DNA of 38,598 nucleotides from Rahnella perminowiae. GTDB taxonomy: Bacteria; Pseudomonadota; Gammaproteobacteria; Enterobacterales; Enterobacteriaceae. The notes under the pieces were generated by a model. That model was not told where the DNA came from. It ran no database searches and saw nothing but the letters and a program-made list of their open reading frames with translations. Each line of letters begins with the position of its first letter. Position 1 is the stretch's first letter. Positions 35,201-38,598 of the stretch are shown here, one piece after another. The stretch is from assembly GCF_019049755.1 (NCBI RefSeq), contig NZ_JAFMOS010000629.1:1-38598 (forward strand), in the 5' to 3' direction. Both the position numbers and the translations under genes were made by a program.

Positions 35201-36865
35201 TCAGAACGTTTCCCAGTTTTCAGCACTTTTCGCCGAAAGCCTGCCGGTATCAGGACGCAATAATGGCGCAGAAACCGACTTCGCCGGACGTGAACCGACG
35301 CTGGTCACACTGTCTTTCAGCTTGAAGGTGGCGACGGCGTTGTTGAGCAACGAAGCCTGTTCTTCCAGCGATACTGCGGCCTGTGACGCCTGTTCTACCA
35401 GTGCGGCGTTCTGTTGTGTAACGCTGTCCATTTCTGTGACCGCTACCGCTACCTGGCTGATTCCTTTACTTTGTTCGTCAGACGCAGACGCAATTTCCGC
35501 CATGATGTCGGTGACATGCGTAATTGAGCGCACCACTTCATTCATCGTCTGACCGGCGTTTTCAACCAGTTTCGAGCCGCTGTCGACGCGGGAAACCGAT
35601 TCGCTGATGAGCTGTTCGATTTCTTTTGCAGCCTGCGCACTGCGTTGTGCCAGGCTGCGCACCTCGCTGGCAACCACTGCAAAACCACGCCCCTGCTCGC
35701 CTGCACGTGCTGCTTCTACTGCGGCATTCAGCGCCAGAATGTTGGTCTGGAAAGCGATGCTGTTAATCACGGAAGTGATTTCAGCAATTTTCTTCGAACT
35801 GCCGGAGATATCTTTCATGGTGCTGACCACATCCGCCACGATGTTGCCACCTTTCTGCGCAGTGGTAGAAGCTTCCATAACCAGCTGGCTGGCATGATGA
35901 GCGTTATCAGCATTGTGTTTCACGGTAGCCGTCAGTTGTTCCATGCTGGCAGCGGTTTCTTCCAGTGCAGATGCCTGCTCTTCCGTACGGGAAGATAAAT
36001 CGTTGTTTCCGGCTGAAATTTCTGACGCGCCCTGATAGATGTGATTGGTGCAGTTGCGGATGGTCTGAACGGTATTCACCAGGCTAGACTGCATCAGGTT
36101 CAGTAACGGAATCAGCTTACCGGCGCAGTTTTTACCGAACTCATCCAGATAAAGTGTCAGATCGCCGCTCGCGATCACCGCGAAGTGATCGCGGATTTTA
36201 TCCAGCGGTTTCACCAGCGCCATCACCAGATAACGGTCAGTCAGCAATAAAATCACCAGCCCGATACCAAATGCCGTCAGCAGAATCACTTTGCTGAATG
36301 AGGTCAGATGGGTAGATTGCCGTTGCGCCGCGTCAAAATCTGTCGCGATCTGAGCGCTGACTTTTTCCATGGAGGTGGCAAAGGTGCGGCTCAGCGCAGG
36401 CACGGTGGAATTGGCCAGTTGATTATAGGATTCCGTGTTTTTGCTGCGGGCTGCATCAAACAATGGCGTGACGCCCTGCGTGATCAGGTTATCCCAACTG
36501 GTGATTAATTCCTGCACGGAAGCATCTTCCAGCCCCGGATGCGGTGCGGCTTTAAAATTGGTCAGCGCCTGCATCAGCCCGCTGAGTGATTGTTTTGCGC
36601 TATCAAAAATTTCCGGGCCTTTTGACGGATCGGCCTGAAGCTGTGCGACGGCGCGGCTCATGCGCGTCACGGTACGGAAATACTGATCATTTCCTTTATT
36701 GATCAGCGCCATATTATTGACCAGCTCGGTACTGTTTTTGGTATTTTGGGTCAGTGTGTCAAGGGAGGTAACGGTGTATAGGGAAACACCCGCCCACATG
36801 ACACAAAAAATGCCAAGAATTGTTAACAAAGCGGCCCTGATGGTAATATTTTTTAAAAACTGCAC
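35201..36865 (-). CDS. Methyl-accepting chemotaxis protein (Tar/Tsr type)
   Basis: A transmembrane chemoreceptor of 554 residues from GTG at 36865, which has GAGAGAGG six bases upstream. An ATG seven codons earlier lacks a clear site. Order: first membrane helix about 10-32, a periplasmic four-helix-type ligand domain about 33-190, second helix about 192-213, HAMP about 214-266, then the signalling coiled coil with the conserved tip ([37 protein letters not shown]). The C terminus is NWETF, the CheR/CheB docking pentapeptide. An arginine at residue 64 recalls Arg64 of Tar/Tsr, but the ligand is unknown. The gene is single and monocistronic, behind a sigma-28 promoter. Confidence 0.94.
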   Translation of the reverse strand: MQFLKNITIRAALLTILGIFCVMWAGVSLYTVTSLDTLTQNTKNSTELVNNMALINKGNDQYFRTVTRMSRAVAQLQADPSKGPEIFDSAKQSLSGLMQALTNFKAAPHPGLEDASVQELITSWDNLITQGVTPLFDAARSKNTESYNQLANSTVPALSRTFATSMEKVSAQIATDFDAAQRQSTHLTSFSKVILLTAFGIGLVILLLTDRYLVMALVKPLDKIRDHFAVIASGDLTLYLDEFGKNCAGKLIPLLNLMQSSLVNTVQTIRNCTNHIYQGASEISAGNNDLSSRTEEQASALEETAASMEQLTATVKHNADNAHHASQLVMEASTTAQKGGNIVADVVSTMKDISGSSKKIAEITSVINSIAFQTNILALNAAVEAARAGEQGRGFAVVASEVRSLAQRSAQAAKEIEQLISESVSRVDSGSKLVENAGQTMNEVVRSITHVTDIMAEIASASDEQSKGISQVAVAVTEMDSVTQQNAALVEQASQAAVSLEEQASLLNNAVATFKLKDSVTSVGSRPAKSVSAPLLRPDTGRLSAKSAENWETF

Positions 36866-37286
36866 GATATGCCTCTCTCGAAACATGACTGTTTCTGGCC
36901 TGAGGATTGAGGGGGATGCGGAGAATCAAGACAGGTAACCAGCAGGCAAGTGCCCCAGGACATGTTTGAACACCTCTCCGGGCATCGATTTCTTTATTAT
37001 GTTGAGATTGCTCTCGCATCATCTATCGGCGGAATATTCTCGAAATTTAGTATTGTGACGACTTATTTCTTCAATTTGCGTTTGACCTTATTCAGCCTGA
37101 GGTTAACGCACCCTGCGTGAAAGCACACAAAGGCGATAACACTTAAAAATATTGCCCGATAAACTTATTTCCCAGCTAAGAAGGCGAGCAGAAGCATATT
37201 CTCCGCCGCACGAGTTTGCTATCATCTGCATTATTATTGCCTGCGTTGCAGAGCACTTCATTGAGAACAAGAGGTTAGGTAATCTT
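36866..37286. other. Chemoreceptor-fldA divergent intergenic region, about 420 bp
   Basis: It contains the sigma-28 promoter of the chemoreceptor (37023-37049) and, closer to fldA, A/T-rich sequence where the fldA promoter must lie. I could not pick out a convincing fldA -35/-10 pair, SoxS box or Fur box. The open frame extending fldA upstream to 37152 is not conserved. No separate gene is seen. Confidence 0.5.
37023..37049 (-). promoter_or_regulatory. Sigma-28 (FliA) promoter of the chemoreceptor gene
   Basis: On the minus strand TAAA (37046-37049) is followed by exactly 15 bases and GCCGATAG (37023-37030). The FliA consensus is TAAA-N15-GCCGATAA, so only the last base differs. It gives a leader of about 150 bases and places the gene in the flagellar class 3 regulon. 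Confidence 0.88.
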
Positions 37287-37814
37287 ATGGCCGTTGTAGG
37301 TATCTTCTTTGGATCCGATACAGGTAACACCGAAAACATCGCAAAAATGATCCAGAAACAGTTGGGTAAAGATGTTGCAGAGGTGCATGACATTGCGAAG
37401 AGCAGCAAAGAGGATCTGGAAAAATTCGATATTTTGCTTATCGGTATTCCAACCTGGTATTACGGTGAAGCGCAGTGTGACTGGGACGACTTTTTCCCAA
37501 CGCTGGAAGAGATAGATTTCGAAGGTAAGCTGGTTGCACTGTTTGGCTGTGGTGACCAGGAAGACTATGCCGAATATTTTTGCGATGCACTGGGCACCGT
37601 GCGCGATATCATTGAGCCACGCGGCGCAGTGATTGTCGGACACTGGCCTACCGAAGGGTATCACTTTGAAGCCTCTAAAGGCCTGGCTGATGATAAGCAT
37701 TTCATAGGACTGGCAATTGACGAAGATCGCCAGCCGGAACTGACCAGTGAACGTGTTGATGCCTGGGTGAAACAGATCACAGAAGAACTCAGCCTTTCTG
37801 AAATTATTGGCTAA
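37287..37814 (+). CDS. fldA: Flavodoxin FldA
   Basis: FldA is the essential FMN electron carrier that serves IspG/IspH, ribonucleotide reductase activation, biotin synthesis and methionine synthase. From ATG 37287 it has 175 residues, one fewer than E. coli. The FMN phosphate loop GSDTGNTENIAK lies near residues 9-20, the FMN-stacking Trp in PTWYYGEAQCDWDDFF, and the Tyr in GCGDQEDYAEYF. Fur lies 311 bases downstream on the same strand, as in E. coli, where some fur mRNA starts at fldA. Confidence 0.96.
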   Translation: MAVVGIFFGSDTGNTENIAKMIQKQLGKDVAEVHDIAKSSKEDLEKFDILLIGIPTWYYGEAQCDWDDFFPTLEEIDFEGKLVALFGCGDQEDYAEYFCDALGTVRDIIEPRGAVIVGHWPTEGYHFEASKGLADDKHFIGLAIDEDRQPELTSERVDAWVKQITEELSLSEIIG

Positions 37815-37822
37815 AAACCCTG

Positions 37823-37859
37823 TTGGCCCTGAGGATTTATTCTACAATTGAAGGGCCAA
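37823..37859 (+). terminator. Weak terminator-like hairpin after fldA
   Basis: TTGGCCCT (37823-37830) pairs exactly with AGGGCCAA (37852-37859) around a 21-base loop, eight bases after the fldA stop. There is no T tract, so read-through into fur is likely. Confidence 0.4.
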
Positions 37860-37895
37860 ACTATTACTGAAATTAACAATTTAACTGCTACAAAA

Positions 37896-37925
37896 TTGTA
37901 ACTTTCGGTCGTATCAAGGTACACT
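37896..37925 (+). promoter_or_regulatory. Candidate fur promoter
   Basis: TTGTAA (37896-37901) and TACACT (37920-37925) are 18 bases apart, giving a leader of about 195 bases for fur. Proposed on hexamer match only. Confidence 0.35.
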
Positions 37926-38125
37926 GAGTTCCTCTGTTTTTTCTATCGATCAAGTCGTTGCATTACCAATGTGACCGGCAAATTGTGATCTTTATTAACA
38001 GGCTATCGTTGACGACAATTGGCACACTTGCGTAAACGAAGAGACTAAACGAATAATTTGTGCCGCCGATGCCACAGGCTGCATGCCTCAACTTGATTAG
38101 CACATAGTAACAGGACTGAATCCGC

Positions 38126-38581
38126 ATGACTGACAACAACACCGCACTGAAGAAAGCTGGCTTAAAAGTCACGCTTCCGCGCCTCAAAATCCTGGAAGTG
38201 CTGCAAGCGCCGGAAGGTCATCACGTTAGTGCGGAAGATCTTTACAAGCAATTAATTGATATGGGTGAAGAAATTGGCCTGGCAACGGTTTACCGCGTTC
38301 TGAACCAGTTCGACGACGCCGGTATCGTTACCCGTCATAATTTCGAAGGCGGCAAGTCCGTATTCGAACTGACTCAGCAGCATCACCACGATCACCTCAT
38401 CTGCCTGGATTGCGGACGTGTAATCGAATTTCGTGATGAGTATATTGAAGGCCGTCAGCGTGAGATTGCTAAGAAACACGGCATCAAACTGACCAACCAT
38501 AGTCTGTATCTCTATGGTCATTGTGAAGCAGGTGATTGCCGCGAAGATGAGTCTTTGCACAACGATAAACCTGCGCACTAA
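38126..38581 (+). CDS. fur: Ferric uptake regulator Fur
   Basis: Fur is the Fe(II)-dependent repressor of iron uptake. The 151-residue protein has the winged helix (LKKAGLKVTLPRLKILEVL, then GLATVYRVLNQFDDAGIV), the metal-site cluster HHHDH at 86-90 and the structural zinc cysteines Cys93 and Cys96 in LICLDCGRVIEF. The C-terminal tail is His/Cys/acidic. The start ATG has ACAGGA upstream. The gene is complete, with 17 bases remaining before the window end. Confidence 0.98.
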   Translation: MTDNNTALKKAGLKVTLPRLKILEVLQAPEGHHVSAEDLYKQLIDMGEEIGLATVYRVLNQFDDAGIVTRHNFEGGKSVFELTQQHHHDHLICLDCGRVIEFRDEYIEGRQREIAKKHGIKLTNHSLYLYGHCEAGDCREDESLHNDKPAH

Positions 38582-38598
38582 TATGGCATGTGGCAACC

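Larger units (their letters stand above)
37815..38125 (+). other. fldA-fur intergenic region, 311 bp
   Basis: It holds a terminator-like inverted repeat after fldA (37823-37859), a candidate fur promoter (37896-37925) and a 15-codon open frame (38060-38107) ending 18 bases before fur. No clear Fur box was seen. The remainder is A/T-rich without recognisable content. Confidence 0.5.

Noticed and set aside
37210-37245. Fur-box-like A/T-rich stretch before fldA
   Set aside because: Agreement with the 19-bp Fur consensus is low on inspection and no inverted symmetry is visible.
37152-37286. 45-codon upstream extension of fldA
   Set aside because: Flavodoxins begin at MAVVGIFFGSDTGNT. The extra residues are not conserved and probably cover the promoter.

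Overview
The window is chromosomal DNA from a gammaproteobacterium of the order Enterobacterales. Nearly every protein is recognisably close to its Escherichia coli counterpart. Gene order follows the E. coli segment that runs from fur to sucD, and the sdhC, gltA and kdp control regions keep E. coli-like promoter elements. Gene content (a pcp gene beside pxpA, a long YbgA with an added DUF523/TudS domain, a class II cyclic-nucleotide phosphodiesterase, a YqjI-like PadR gene) suggests a Yersiniaceae-type genus such as Rahnella or Serratia. The genus is an inference and cannot be fixed from the sequence alone.

Layout. Bases 66-10381 carry the TCA operon on the minus strand: sdhC-sdhD-sdhA-sdhB, a 402-bp spacer with its own likely promoter, then sucA-sucB-sucC-sucD, ending in a 3' UTR that could release an SdhX-like small RNA. 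An 869-bp control region separates it from divergent gltA (citrate synthase). gltA converges on a minus-strand operon pxpB-pxpC-pxpA-pcp-nei, which joins pyroglutamyl peptidase and 5-oxoprolinase with endonuclease VIII. A plus-strand MFS transporter follows. It is convergent with the minus-strand group ybgA(TudS fusion)-phrB-phosphodiesterase-ybgI. Next come ybfA (minus) and the complete potassium system kdpFABCDE (plus) with a KdpE box. A histidine-rich PadR-type regulator with a palindromic operator, then seqA-pgm (both minus), lead to ybfF and ybfE (plus), a methyl-accepting chemoreceptor (minus) with a near-perfect sigma-28 promoter, and fldA and fur (plus).

How the genes work together. 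gltA, sdh and suc supply citrate synthase, succinate dehydrogenase, 2-oxoglutarate dehydrogenase and succinyl-CoA synthetase. Pcp and PxpABC convert N-terminal pyroglutamate to glutamate. KdpDE senses potassium limitation and drives KdpFABC. FldA and Fur tie flavodoxin to iron control.

Most of the window is core chromosome. I see no prophage, insertion sequence, CRISPR array, tRNA or rRNA, and no clearly new system. The differences from E. coli order are single-gene insertions or replacements: the chemoreceptor between ybfE and fldA, the PadR gene between pgm and kdpE, the phosphodiesterase where dtpD sits in E. coli, the MFS gene between ybgI and pxpB, and pcp inside the pxp-nei operon. The items most worth checking are the PadR operator, the sigma-28 chemoreceptor, the periplasmic phosphodiesterase in the photolyase operon, and the regulatory RNA structures of the sdh-suc operon.
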